Positions 35,801 to 45,039 are shown, numbered from the stretch's first letter. The stretch is DNA of 64,000 nt from Dyadobacter psychrophilus (GCF_900167945.1 NZ_FUZA01000008.1:186001-250000); one strand, 5' to 3'. A program made the numbers and translations. The notes: generated by a model from the sequence alone, not told the origin.

Positions 35801-36758
35801 AACGGGTAAGGTTAATGTGCTTTTGAATGCCATTCGTGAAGAAGAAAAAAGTAGGAAGGGCGCCCAGCAAATTCCTACCCAACAGGAACTTATCAAACTT
35901 TTGTTAGCTTCTGAGCCTTCGGAACTGAAACAAAATCAGGCTGAATTGACAAAACTGATTAGCGTGGATACCAGCCAGGTGATGCAGGCGACTGGTTTTG
36001 CGGCTGTCATCACTGCCGGGCAGTCGGACCAATCTTTGCAAAAAGCCATTCAGGAAAATCCAGCGGCATATTTGAGTGGAATTTCAATGTTGACTGATGC
36101 TGATTTGAAGGCTTCATTTTACAAAAAAGTAAAAGATCTTGCTCCTAATGTGCCTGCAGTTGGCTATCCGTTATTAATGAAAATGACCCTGGAAAGCGAA
36201 ACTAAAACGCAGAGCACAAAAGATTTGGTAGCATCATTAAACAGCACGCCTGAGTCCATTCAAAATTCGCCAGCATTCGCCGCAGCCATTACAATTATGA
36301 AAAATATGGTGAATGGCGTGCCGGAAAAAGACAGGAAGTCTGTGCTTTCAATGCTGGAAAATATGGGAACCATTGAAATTAAACTTGTGGCCATTGAAGC
36401 GAAAATGGCTTTTGATAGAAAAGCATTAACCGTTCCCGCCGGAAGAGCAGTAACATTAGTCTTTGAAAACCCCGACCTGATGCCGCATAATGTGGTGATC
36501 GTCAAGCCCGGAACGACCGAAAAAGTGGGCGAAGCGGCAGATGCGATGGCAAGTTTGAAAGATGGTTTTGAAAAGAATTTTGTCCCATCGACGCCGGATG
36601 TGCTGTTTGCAACGCCACTGGTTAACTCGGGGAAAAGCTTTCGGCTGGAATTCAAAGCGCCTACTCAACCTGGCGAATATCCTTTTATATGCTCATTCCC
36701 AGGACATTGGCGGGTTATGCAGGGAATTTTGACCGTTACGGATTCAAAAGTGCCTTAA
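32835..36758 (+). CDS. Secreted fusion: SGNH-like, PVC-type propeller, helical repeats, azurin-like copper domain
   Basis: A 1307-residue exported protein (signal MKSKFQHILLAIFFLSVILV..ADA). Residues about 35-280 resemble an SGNH hydrolase: FGMNEAF and INGIHLTGNGY match later blocks, but the first block reads LLGNTFADRM without the nucleophilic Ser. Residues about 390-760 form a PVC-type beta propeller (EGYEINLFA, GRLWVATMPTYPQY, EDTDADGKADK, IEFGPDGGLYIVDWYNP). HEAT-like helical repeats follow (about 770-1190). The end (about 1195-1307) is a cupredoxin with H1218, C1286, H1291 and M1295, the C-x4-H-x3-M spacing of azurin. PVC-type relatives usually end in a CxxCH cytochrome c, absent here. 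The next gene starts one base after the stop. Confidence 0.88.
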   Translation: MKSKFQHILLAIFFLSVILVKPADAQAPNPGFAPKNGDHIILLGNTFADRMRHYGYFETLLQKNFPGKQLTMRNMGWSADEVGLQPRPLNFPGFGEKTKRLTEGQKEVKFQGFTHEGERIIMPVALNFEGLNQDLYDQKADMIFLCFGMNEAFKGPAGLPQFEKDLNTFIQNLQKNQYNGRSAPSLVLVSPIAHEELGVNFPNPAEHNKNLDLYSKAMQKAAAAKAIYFIDLFTPSLAKMKQKGQEKLTINGIHLTGNGYKLAAEWMGQSLGFGKMPDLNTENSKKLFAVIKMKDDHFFYRWRAVNGEYIYGRRREPFGVIAFPPELRKINQMTASLDSVIWEMGKSNGAEAYQKAVEIVDRRGKPVDPMLMPDIPMTGRQGEAAKAAAHAHHEKMWPATTDKFKLPEGYEINLFASEKDFPIEKPVAMNFDARGRLWVATMPTYPQYFPGIPVHDKIVILEDTDADGKADKHTVFADDLYLPLGFEFGDGGVYVSQEPDIVFMKDTNGDDKADHREVVLTGFGSEDSHHATHAFTFGQDGALYFNEGTFLNSQVETPYGPIRSYAGATYRYEPRTAKLTHYISYPYYNPWGSIFDKWGMHLIGDASDGSNYFAPPMTGNVTYPDKHPRIEMFTETRVRPTAGIEIVSSRQFPDEVQGDFLVNNNIGFQGTKQHRIIPRGSGIGSKEVEAILQSQDPNFRPIDIEFGPDGGLYIVDWYNPLISHGENPPRDPARDKSHGRVWRITYKGKPALKVTDVSKQSIPELLNNLKVHEDRFRYRSRAQIREKKAAEVLPELKKWVTALDKNDPQYEHNLLEGLWLYQDFNVVEPNILKTLLNAKEPQARAAATKLLLYWHDRIPGSLELMRARVNDESARVRIEAVVALSFFNSEDAVIAATDIFKYPTDYYMDYAVHETFRFLKPIWLAGMKQGKSFGPNQKQANHYLLKLANAQELATLPQTPDVLTATLTRPDINVAKKQEALASLAKNQRTGKVNVLLNAIREEEKSRKGAQQIPTQQELIKLLLASEPSELKQNQAELTKLISVDTSQVMQATGFAAVITAGQSDQSLQKAIQENPAAYLSGISMLTDADLKASFYKKVKDLAPNVPAVGYPLLMKMTLESETKTQSTKDLVASLNSTPESIQNSPAFAAAITIMKNMVNGVPEKDRKSVLSMLENMGTIEIKLVAIEAKMAFDRKALTVPAGRAVTLVFENPDLMPHNVVIVKPGTTEKVGEAADAMASLKDGFEKNFVPSTPDVLFATPLVNSGKSFRLEFKAPTQPGEYPFICSFPGHWRVMQGILTVTDSKVP

Positions 36759-36759
36759 C

Positions 36760-37668
36760 ATGTCAATACTAGAACGGACTTTGTTCGCTGCCGGAATTCT
36801 GCTGATCAGCATCGAAAGCATTGCGCAAACCTATATAAACCTCTATCACGGAACGGTCCCGAACTCAATTTCGGGGCCGGACCAGGAAATCCAAGCAGCC
36901 AATGCATCCGTGGATTCCCTCACATCGAAAGTCTCCATTCCAGGCCTGACCATATTTTTGCCAACCAAAGAAAAAGCAACCGGGACGGCGGTTATCATCT
37001 GTCCCGGAGGCGGTTACGGCACATTACTAACCAAACGCGAAGGCAGCGATGTGGCAAGATCATTCAACAAACTAGGCATAGCCGCATTCGTCGTAAAATA
37101 CAGATTACCAGATCCTAAGATCATGAAAGATCAATCCATCGGACCGATCCAGGATGCGCAGCAAGCTATAAAGATCGTCAGAGAACGCGCAAAAGAATTT
37201 GGAATCGATCCCACGAAAATAGGCATCATGGGATTTTCAGCAGGCGGCCACCTCGCTTCCACCGCCGGAACCCATTTCGAAACACGTTACCTTGATGAAG
37301 CAGGAAAAACCAGCCTTCGCCCGGATTTCATAATTTTGGTGAATCCCGTTGTCAGTTTTAATGATAGCACGGGGCATATCGGCTCGCGGGATAATTTATT
37401 GAGCAAAAATGCAGGTGCTGAAAAGATTCGTTTGTTCTCCAATGAACTGCAAGTTACCAAAGCCACACCGCCCGCATTCCTCGTCCATTCCGGCGCAGAT
37501 GTGGTCGTTCCGGTTTCGAACAGCATTGAATTTTACAAAGCATTGAATAAAAATGGAATTCCAGCCGCATTGCACATTTATTCCAAAGGCGAGCATGGAT
37601 TTTTGACCTATCCCGCTTTTGAAGAATGGTTCGGAAGAGTTATAGAATGGATGAAGACATTAAAATAG
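36760..37668 (+). CDS. Exported alpha/beta hydrolase, acetyl-xylan-esterase-like
   Basis: A 302-residue secreted hydrolase with signal peptide (LFAAGILLISIESIAQ). The oxyanion region is AVIICPGGGYGTL (residues 77-89). The nucleophile elbow is IGIMGFSAGGHLA (Ser160), and the other triad members are Asp247 (HSGADVVVP) and His279 (GEHGF). The HGGGY-like motif reads PGGGY, as in BD-FAE and acetyl xylan esterase-like enzymes that deacetylate plant polysaccharides. Translation is almost certainly coupled to the preceding fusion gene (one-base gap). It supplies the only complete catalytic triad in the operon. The exact ester is inferred only. Confidence 0.9.
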   Translation: MSILERTLFAAGILLISIESIAQTYINLYHGTVPNSISGPDQEIQAANASVDSLTSKVSIPGLTIFLPTKEKATGTAVIICPGGGYGTLLTKREGSDVARSFNKLGIAAFVVKYRLPDPKIMKDQSIGPIQDAQQAIKIVRERAKEFGIDPTKIGIMGFSAGGHLASTAGTHFETRYLDEAGKTSLRPDFIILVNPVVSFNDSTGHIGSRDNLLSKNAGAEKIRLFSNELQVTKATPPAFLVHSGADVVVPVSNSIEFYKALNKNGIPAALHIYSKGEHGFLTYPAFEEWFGRVIEWMKTLK

Positions 37669-37680
37669 CCAAAAGCCCGA

Positions 37681-39363
37681 TCAATTATAACCTGGATTCT
37701 GCTTAAACTCATCCTTGTTCGTAATTGCATCCAGCTGGACTTGCGGGATGGGACGGACATTGTGCGTTTCTTTAATGTTTGCTTTCGCATCCATATTGTA
37801 TTTCTGGACGTAACTCACCAGTTTTCCCGTTCGTTTCAGGTCGTACCAGCGAAACAGTTCGCCTGCCAGTTCGCGGGCGCGTTCGTCCAGGATGAAATCA
37901 ATGTTCAGATCTTTCGCAGTGATTGTCATGCTGGCTTCCTTACCTGGGATCGCGCGTTTTTTACGCAGATCGTTGATATAAGTAAGCGCTTCCGCAGGAT
38001 TGGTTTTCATTAACGCTTCCGCCGCGATCAGGTACAATTCAGCGATCCGGATCACGAAGCCATCGCGCGAGCTCCATTCCTGGTTGGCGGTGAGGCGCGT
38101 GGGGTCCATTAATTTGCTCATTTGGATAAATTGGGAACGGAGCAAAAGCGATCCGTCTTCCTTATACATCGTGTTGCGGTCGAAGATTTTGTAGCGGCCC
38201 GCAGCATTTGCGATTTGTGCAGGCGTAGCAACCGTTTTCATGAAAACCATGGATGTGTCTCCAAAAGCCATTTTGGGATAGCCATTCACCGTTCCGGCCT
38301 TCAAATTGGCCATATTAGCAAGCCAAACCGTTTGAAAAGTGCCAGCATAACGCTGATCCACCTTTTCATCAAACAAATCCAATAAATGCAATGTGGGCAC
38401 ATAACGCTGGTAAGGACGACCATAGGCAACCGAACGCTCCATCCCGGGCTGTTTGTCGTAGACCATAATATAATGCAAATGGCTGTTATTCCCCTTTCCT
38501 GCCGCAGGATCGTAATCGCCGTTCATGGTGTCGTCGTTGGTATAATTCACGTAATAGACCACTTCCGAGTTTGCGCCGCCTTCGGAATTTTTCATGTCCC
38601 AAAGCGATTTAAAATCAGAAAACAATGCATAGCGGCCCGATGCGATCACTTCCTTAGCCAATGTTGCTGCAGTTGCGTACATTTCTGCATTGTTGGTAGA
38701 GCTGGCGCGGGTTAAGGCCATTCTTGCTTTGAAAGCTTTTGCAACGTCCTGTGTAATGCGGCCATTTGTGGATTTTGCCGGAGCCAGATTGGCAATGGCA
38801 ATGTCCAGATCAGCAAAAATCACTTTGTAAAAATCTTCCACGCTCGATCTTTTGGCAGTAGTTACCGCACCGGCGGTTGGCTCCGTTTGCAGCACCACAT
38901 CGCCCCAGGTTTCGGTGATCAGCCACAAGTAATGTGCCCTCAAAAACCGCACTTCGCCTTCATATTGCTTGTTCATCGCTTCCGACAAAATAGGCGCGGG
39001 AAGCAACTTTAATGCTGTGTTACAAGTATTTAGAGCTTTGTATAAATGTGCCCAGTAATCCTTCAAGTTCGTTTGCGCACCATTCAAATCGACTGTGTAA
39101 TCCGAGATCTGGTTGGCTTTATTATCACCGCCGCGAAGGAAAAGGTCGGTTCCGGTTTCAGCAAATGCGGATGGAAATTCTTTGCCATACCAAAGTCTTG
39201 TTCCTGAATAAGAAGCATTTACAGCTGCTGTGATCCCCAGTTCTGTTTGGAAAAACGGGTCTTGGGTTAAGCCGCTTTTATTGGTTTCGGAAAGATAATC
39301 TTCGCAGGATGTGAGTCCGGCGAGTGAAAATGCCACGAGTAAGGCCGATATTTTGATTTTCAT
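37681..39363 (-). CDS. SusD/RagB surface lipoprotein, second pair
   Basis: A 560-residue SusD homologue. The start at 39363 (MKIKISALLVAFSLAGLTSC) gives a signal sequence with lipobox LTSC; an ATG ten codons upstream lies inside the end of susC. EVRFLRAHYLWLITETWGDVVLQTEPT, AKAFKARMALTRA, VIRIAELYLIAAEALMKTNPAEAL, DERARELAGELFRWYDLKRTGKL and the ending PIPQVQLDAITNKDEFKQNPGYN are family features. It follows its susC by 19 bases and converges on the hydrolase of the first locus with a 12-base gap. Confidence 0.95.
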   Translation of the reverse strand: MKIKISALLVAFSLAGLTSCEDYLSETNKSGLTQDPFFQTELGITAAVNASYSGTRLWYGKEFPSAFAETGTDLFLRGGDNKANQISDYTVDLNGAQTNLKDYWAHLYKALNTCNTALKLLPAPILSEAMNKQYEGEVRFLRAHYLWLITETWGDVVLQTEPTAGAVTTAKRSSVEDFYKVIFADLDIAIANLAPAKSTNGRITQDVAKAFKARMALTRASSTNNAEMYATAATLAKEVIASGRYALFSDFKSLWDMKNSEGGANSEVVYYVNYTNDDTMNGDYDPAAGKGNNSHLHYIMVYDKQPGMERSVAYGRPYQRYVPTLHLLDLFDEKVDQRYAGTFQTVWLANMANLKAGTVNGYPKMAFGDTSMVFMKTVATPAQIANAAGRYKIFDRNTMYKEDGSLLLRSQFIQMSKLMDPTRLTANQEWSSRDGFVIRIAELYLIAAEALMKTNPAEALTYINDLRKKRAIPGKEASMTITAKDLNIDFILDERARELAGELFRWYDLKRTGKLVSYVQKYNMDAKANIKETHNVRPIPQVQLDAITNKDEFKQNPGYN

Positions 39364-39382
39364 TGGAATGTCTGTTTTTGAA

Positions 39383-42300
39383 TTAAAAATCAATGTTTAC
39401 ACCAAAGATCATCTGCTTCACAAGCGGGAAACTCAGATCTCCGCCGCGTTCCGGATCGTAATCCTTGATCTTGCTGAATGTGAAATAGTTTTGCAGCGTT
39501 CCGTAAACCCGCACCCGGCCCACACCGATCTTTTTGGTCAAAGGCGAAGGAATGTTGTAGCCCAACGAAACGTCCCTGATTTTCACAAATGACCCTTTGA
39601 CATAACCTAATGTGGATTGATACAAATAGTTTGTCGTTGAGTATGAGCTGTTTGGCCTTGGAAAAGCATTGGTTGGATTTTCCGGCGTCCAGTAATCCAC
39701 ATTGGACGAGTTTTCAAGCGCGCTTGGCTTGTAGGCGCCCGCATTGTATTCGTAGTTGATATAATGTCCGATGCGGCCGTAGACAAACACGCTCAGGTCG
39801 AAGTTTTTGTATTCAAAATGATTGTTAACCCCGAACGAGAACTTTGGAACACTCGAAAAAGTCGTACGATCGCCCGGATCGACCACGCCGTTTCCGTTCA
39901 TATCTGCTACTTTCACATCGCCTGGTTTATTTTTTCCAAAATCCAAAGCAGCTTCTTCTTCGCCTAACTGCCAGATCCCGATCTTTTTATAATCAAAAAA
40001 CACTTTCGTTGGCTCGCCGACAAACCAGCTGTTGGCCTCGTTGCGCGTTACGCCATTGTTCAATGCGAGGATTTTTTCGCGGTTCAAAGTGAATGTCCAG
40101 TCAGTAGACCAGTTGAATGCTTTTCCGCTAATATTTTGGGTCGTAATGGCGAGCTCAACCCCTTTATTTTCAACTTGACCGATGTTTTCCAGGATTTCGC
40201 TGTAACCTGTATGCGTCGGCAGCAAGCTTGGCAATAACAAATCTCTCGTTCTTGATCGGTAAACATCGATCGTTCCTGAAATTCTGTTTCCCATCAAACC
40301 AAAATCTAAACCTGCATTCCATGTGCCAGTTGTTTCCCAGGTCAACGCAGGATTCGGGATTACGCTTGGCCAGTAACCATAGGCAGCGCTGGTTCCGAAA
40401 GCATACGCAGACAGTCCCAAACCGCCTTTTGTAGCATAAGGATCAATGGTAGAGTTACCCGACCTGCCCCAGCTGACGCGCAATTTCAGGTCATTAAAAA
40501 CTTTGCTATCCTGCAAAAACGGCTCTTCGATCACGCGCCAGGCTCCTGAAACGGAAGGGAAATAGCCCCATTTGTTTCCTGCGGCCAAAACAGAAGATCC
40601 ATCAGCCCGCAAGGATGCCTGGAAAATGTATTTGTTGCTTAACTTGTAATTAATCCTTCCAAAAAACGAAGCAATGGTAGTTTCCCGCAACCGGCTGCCG
40701 ATTGCTTTGGAAATGGTGTTGGAATTCAGGTCATGAAAAGATGTGATCGGTGAAGCCTGGTTGTTACCCGATGACGTGTATTCCTCGAATTTTGTCCCCA
40801 AAGAACTCGTCCCCAAAAGCCCCTGGATCTGGTGATTACCAATGCTTTTGTTGTAATTCAATGTGTTTTCCCAAGTGTAATTGAAGTAATTATTGATCTC
40901 CACACCGGAATTGGAATTACGTCCGGCATTCGCGACCGTGTTGTAACCTTTGTAATAACCGCGGCGGAAATCCCTGAAATCCAGACCGATCGTTGATTTC
41001 AAAAAGAGCTCATTCGTAATTTTTACATCCAGATATGCTGATGAAAACAGGCGTTTGTCCACAATATTGTTCACAAAAACGCCTGGCTGCTCGTCCGCCA
41101 AAGGCGTGAATTGTGCGCTATAACCGGGTGCCGGATTAAGGATCAATGTTCCGTCATCATTGAACGCCTTCGCGATCGGAAGGATTTTGTTGGCCATATT
41201 CAGCGGATTATCGCGTTTATCCTGGTTTTTGTAAGAATAAATCGCGCTTAATCCAACCCGGAAACGATCATTGAGCTTATGGTCCACGCCGATTTTCCCG
41301 TTTAGCCTGCGATAGACATCATTAAGCAGCAGGCCTTTGTCCTTTTGATAACCAAATGAGGTCGAGAAAGTCGTTTTTTCGCTTCCGCCGGTCAGGTTGA
41401 TCTCGTAATTCTGCATCAAGCCATTGTGGAAAATATAGCTTTGCCAGTCTTCAAACTGCTTATCCTTAATGTATTGCAATTCTGTAACCTGAAAAATATC
41501 CTCATCTTTCCGGTAAACGTCACCATTCGTGGTCCGGTAAGCCTCGCGTTTTTGCTGCGCATATTCCTCACCGTTCATCATGCGCGGATACAGCGCCTTC
41601 TTGTTCATCGACACGTAAGAATTGAACGAAAGTGTCGATTTGCCGGCAGAGCCTTTTTTCGTGGTAATGATGATCACACCGTTCGCCCCACGCGTTCCGT
41701 AAATCGCCGTTGACGCAACATCTTTCAGCACTTCTATCGAGGCAATGTCCGTCGGATTAATGTCGATAAAAGAGCCGTAGGGGATTCCGTCCACCAACAC
41801 AAGCGGCTTATTATCAGCTCTTAACGATCTGTTTCCACGCAAAACAATGTTAATGTCCGCTCCCGGCTGCCCCGAGCTTTGGGTAATGTCGATCCCCGAA
41901 ACTTTTCCTTGCAATGACCTCAGCGCATTGGTGGTCGGAATCGCCGTGATATCCTTGGCTTTCACCGACGTGATGGCCCCGGTCACATCGCTTTTTTTCA
42001 TCGTTCCATAACCCACAACCACGATTTCTTCCAACGCCTTGGTATCCGCCAGCAGCTTCACGTCAATCACAGAGCGGTTATTGACCTCAATTTCCTGGCT
42101 GATATAACCCACATAAGAAAACACCAGCGTCGCGTTTCCCGCCGGAATGGTCAGTTTATACAAACCATTTGCATCCGTAGTTGCGCCTGTTGTGGTTCCT
42201 TTCAATAAAATGCTTACTCCGGGCAGCTCTTCGCCATTATCTCCCGTAACTTTTCCCGTAATATCCGCAACAGAACTCAGCCCGTTTTCTCCATTCGCAG

Positions 42301-42424
42301 ACACGACCAAACTCGCGGTGAAATGCAGATGATTTCCAGCATAAACCTTCTGATTACCAACCGGTAAGATTCCATACACGAGCATCAACCCCAGGGCCGA
42401 CGCACTTTGTAGTTTTCTAAACAT
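39383..42424 (-). CDS. SusC/RagA TonB-dependent transporter, second pair
   Basis: A 1013-residue outer-membrane importer without an STN domain, so it should not signal through FecR. Domains in order: signal sequence (ASALGLMLVYGILPVG), carboxypeptidase-like repeat (ITGKVTGDNGEELPGVSILLKGTTTG, about residues 55-135), EEIVVVGYGTMKK, plug (INIVLRGNRSLRADNKPLVLVDGIP) and barrel, ending MIFGVNIDF. It is preceded by a 677-base region with no confident gene. It pairs with the SusD just downstream. It differs clearly from the first SusC in length and N-terminus, so the two pairs are not a recent duplication. Confidence 0.95.
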   Translation of the reverse strand: MFRKLQSASALGLMLVYGILPVGNQKVYAGNHLHFTASLVVSANGENGLSSVADITGKVTGDNGEELPGVSILLKGTTTGATTDANGLYKLTIPAGNATLVFSYVGYISQEIEVNNRSVIDVKLLADTKALEEIVVVGYGTMKKSDVTGAITSVKAKDITAIPTTNALRSLQGKVSGIDITQSSGQPGADINIVLRGNRSLRADNKPLVLVDGIPYGSFIDINPTDIASIEVLKDVASTAIYGTRGANGVIIITTKKGSAGKSTLSFNSYVSMNKKALYPRMMNGEEYAQQKREAYRTTNGDVYRKDEDIFQVTELQYIKDKQFEDWQSYIFHNGLMQNYEINLTGGSEKTTFSTSFGYQKDKGLLLNDVYRRLNGKIGVDHKLNDRFRVGLSAIYSYKNQDKRDNPLNMANKILPIAKAFNDDGTLILNPAPGYSAQFTPLADEQPGVFVNNIVDKRLFSSAYLDVKITNELFLKSTIGLDFRDFRRGYYKGYNTVANAGRNSNSGVEINNYFNYTWENTLNYNKSIGNHQIQGLLGTSSLGTKFEEYTSSGNNQASPITSFHDLNSNTISKAIGSRLRETTIASFFGRINYKLSNKYIFQASLRADGSSVLAAGNKWGYFPSVSGAWRVIEEPFLQDSKVFNDLKLRVSWGRSGNSTIDPYATKGGLGLSAYAFGTSAAYGYWPSVIPNPALTWETTGTWNAGLDFGLMGNRISGTIDVYRSRTRDLLLPSLLPTHTGYSEILENIGQVENKGVELAITTQNISGKAFNWSTDWTFTLNREKILALNNGVTRNEANSWFVGEPTKVFFDYKKIGIWQLGEEEAALDFGKNKPGDVKVADMNGNGVVDPGDRTTFSSVPKFSFGVNNHFEYKNFDLSVFVYGRIGHYINYEYNAGAYKPSALENSSNVDYWTPENPTNAFPRPNSSYSTTNYLYQSTLGYVKGSFVKIRDVSLGYNIPSPLTKKIGVGRVRVYGTLQNYFTFSKIKDYDPERGGDLSFPLVKQMIFGVNIDF

Positions 42425-43101
42425 ACATCATAACAGTTTATATTATTCTATTTATTAATGCAAAAATCACATTCAAAAACAGCCGCATTTCCGGTCGAAA
42501 CGGACGATGAAGACCGGGTTTCCAATTAGAAAGATTGAATGAATTTTGGGCTTGGGAGAATATTAATAATCTTAGAAATTATTGATTATAACTTTCTCAT
42601 CCGCACCACTTGACAGCAGGAAGGTTAGCGATTAGCTAGAAATGCCAAAGGTTTTAGGCAAATATTTTTATGCAAACGATGTCGGGAACGTAGCCAAAAT
42701 AGAATTGATCCGTTTTTTTGTTGGACAATTCAGTATTTTTTAATGTGTTTTTAATGCAGAAGGAAATTATGTGTCTAGGAGTAAATTGTATTTATTTTAT
42801 AAAATGCTTTTGTATGAATTCACCGGCATAGGCAAATACAGCACCGCTGAGCAACGCAAGAATAACCACTATTCCGGGAGCAAGCTCATCGGACGGGGTA
42901 AATAAAAGCTTAACGCCGTGAAATCAGCGGGGATATCTGACGATTATCTTGAAAAGGGAATGGCACTGCGAAAAGCCACTACCCTGACTAATCTTACCAC
43001 CTATTACCGCTAACTCAAGCAATTTGTCTTCGCTTTGTTTTTGAAGTAAATTCGATAGCCTACCCGCTAAGTCTCGTTACAGACTATTCTCCATTTCTAA
43101 A
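42425..43101 (+). other. Long intergenic region with a possible decayed reading frame
   Basis: This 677-base stretch separates susC (minus) from the peroxidase gene (plus). The half next to susC is AT-rich and should contain the susC promoter, but I see no clear -7/-33 pair. In the other half, a plus-strand frame from the ATG at 42804 reads MLLYEFTGIGKYSTAEQR... to a TAA at 42903. It then continues in the same frame as KLNAVKSAGISDDYLEKG... to a second TAA at 43011. The amino-acid composition looks protein-like, so this may be the remnant of a lost gene; no family is recognised. Confidence 0.35.
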
Positions 43102-45039
43102 ATGAAAAACAAATTGTTTTCGGCGCTATGCCTTGCTGTGGTTATTTTATTTTGCGCTGCAATTTTCCGCACCAACAGTCCAGCAAAGACGGACGCGGCC
43201 CGCCAAACAGGGAAGATTTATCTCAATGAAATGCATCGGCTTGACTCCATGCTTGTTGCGTATCCCAACTACTTTATGGATAGCAACAATGCTGCGAGAC
43301 TTCGTGTGTACACTGATCTGGCTCGACAGTTCAAGCGTGTAGAGCTTTTCTTTCTTTATTTTTATCCCGAAAAAGCATATGAAACGATTTGGCAGCCGAT
43401 CCAGGCAACAAAGCAACCGGTCGGGCCACCATTGCCTGACAACTTCCTGATAGCAGGACCTTTTGGCATTGACGCAGATTCGATCGTGGTCAAGTCAAGT
43501 AAAGCGAATCGCGACTTTGAAAAAATGTTCATTACCCGGGCAGCAAATAACTTCCGGACGACGCTGGCTGAAACGCAATACGAAAAGAGAATTTCGCAAA
43601 TAACAGATGCCCAGATCATGGAAGCCATGAGACTGCAACTGTTCAATATCAGCAGCGTAGGGCTCGGCAACGGTGATTTTCAGCTGAATCCCGTCAATTT
43701 GCCGTGCGTTCAGGCCGAAGTAGCGGTTTGGAGTAAGATCATGAGAATATATTTGGCGCAGCTTCCCCGTTCTTCCAAAAAACTTAAAACCCAGGTGGAA
43801 GATTTGCTGGACGAAACCGAGAAATTTTTTCTTGCAAACACTGATTTTGACGCATTTGATAGAATGGAGTTGCTTACCAATTATCTTAATCCGTTGTCTA
43901 AACATTTGGCCATAGTCAGAAAAACACTGAATATCCCAACTGAAAACCGCTTTGCAGCACTCAATCCCGAAGCCAGTGGCCTTTTTGATGCAGATATTTT
44001 CAATCTATCATTCTTCATGCCCGACAGCAGCATGACGCTTTTCGAGGAACGTGCCGAATTAGGCAAAATCCTGTTTTTCGATCCGATCCTTTCCGACAAC
44101 AACGAACGTTCCTGCGCGTCGTGTCATAAACCAGAAATGGCATTTACCGATGGTCTAGGAAAAAGTATGAGCTTCACGCTCGATCAATTGCCCCGGAATG
44201 CACCAACGATTATCAATTCGGTTTTTCAGCCATTTCAATTTTGGGATGCGCGTGTTAATTCCCTGGAAGATCAGGCGGATTCTGTCATTATGAATCCTAA
44301 TGAGATGCACGGAACATCATTTGAGATCGTGGCTGAGCGCATTACGGCAAGTGAAGACTATATCAAGCTTTTTAATACGGCATTCCCTGAAACAATTAAA
44401 CATGGAATTGCCAGGAAGCACATAAAAAGCGCTATTGCGTCGTACGAGAGGACATTAGTTGGTCTCAACTCACGGTTCGACAAATACATGAGGGGCGAGA
44501 AGGCAGCCATGAGCATTCAGGAAATTAATGGCTTTAACGTCTTTATGGGCAAAGGCCGTTGCGGAAGCTGTCATTATGCACCTCTGTTTAATGGCACTTT
44601 GCCTCCACACTTTTCCATTTCGGATCACCGGAGTCTGGGCGTGCCTGTGAAAGATACGATGAGCAAATACGAGATTGACGCGGATGTTGGCCTGCAGCAT
44701 TCCAAACGGAATCCTTTGTTCAAATCTTCATTTAAAGTCCCCACGGTAAGAAATGCTGCTATTACAGCGCCATACATGCACAATGGAATTTACCAGACGC
44801 TGGATCAGGTGGTCAACTTTTATAATCATGGAGCAGGTAACAAATTCGGATTTCGGGGTCTCTTTTTGTCGATTCTTCCTGACTCTTTAAACCTGAGCGC
44901 CACAGAAAAGAAAGACCTCATTTCGTTCGTCCACGCACTTACGGACACCTCAGGGACAAGTGCAAGGCCGAGGCATTTGCCAGAAATAAAAGGCAAGCAT
45001 GCGGCCCTTAACGATCGGATCATCGGTGGAAAATTTTAA
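43102..45039 (+). CDS. Di-heme cytochrome c peroxidase family protein with N-terminal extension
   Basis: A 645-residue exported protein. After a membrane-type signal (LFSALCLAVVILFCAAIF) comes a helical domain of about 280 residues of unknown role. The MauG/CcpA-type part follows: FEERAELGKILFFDPILSDNNERSCASCH with heme 1 at C338/C341/H342, FTDGLGKS, RNAPTIINSVFQPFQFWDAR, and GKGRCGSCH with heme 2 at C487/C490/H491. FKVPTVRNAAITAPYMHNG is a family signature. Such proteins reduce peroxide or carry out oxidative chemistry in the periplasm. It diverges from susC2 and converges on a PQQ dehydrogenase. A direct functional link to either is not shown. Confidence 0.92.
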   Translation: MKNKLFSALCLAVVILFCAAIFRTNSPAKTDAARQTGKIYLNEMHRLDSMLVAYPNYFMDSNNAARLRVYTDLARQFKRVELFFLYFYPEKAYETIWQPIQATKQPVGPPLPDNFLIAGPFGIDADSIVVKSSKANRDFEKMFITRAANNFRTTLAETQYEKRISQITDAQIMEAMRLQLFNISSVGLGNGDFQLNPVNLPCVQAEVAVWSKIMRIYLAQLPRSSKKLKTQVEDLLDETEKFFLANTDFDAFDRMELLTNYLNPLSKHLAIVRKTLNIPTENRFAALNPEASGLFDADIFNLSFFMPDSSMTLFEERAELGKILFFDPILSDNNERSCASCHKPEMAFTDGLGKSMSFTLDQLPRNAPTIINSVFQPFQFWDARVNSLEDQADSVIMNPNEMHGTSFEIVAERITASEDYIKLFNTAFPETIKHGIARKHIKSAIASYERTLVGLNSRFDKYMRGEKAAMSIQEINGFNVFMGKGRCGSCHYAPLFNGTLPPHFSISDHRSLGVPVKDTMSKYEIDADVGLQHSKRNPLFKSSFKVPTVRNAAITAPYMHNGIYQTLDQVVNFYNHGAGNKFGFRGLFLSILPDSLNLSATEKKDLISFVHALTDTSGTSARPRHLPEIKGKHAALNDRIIGGKF

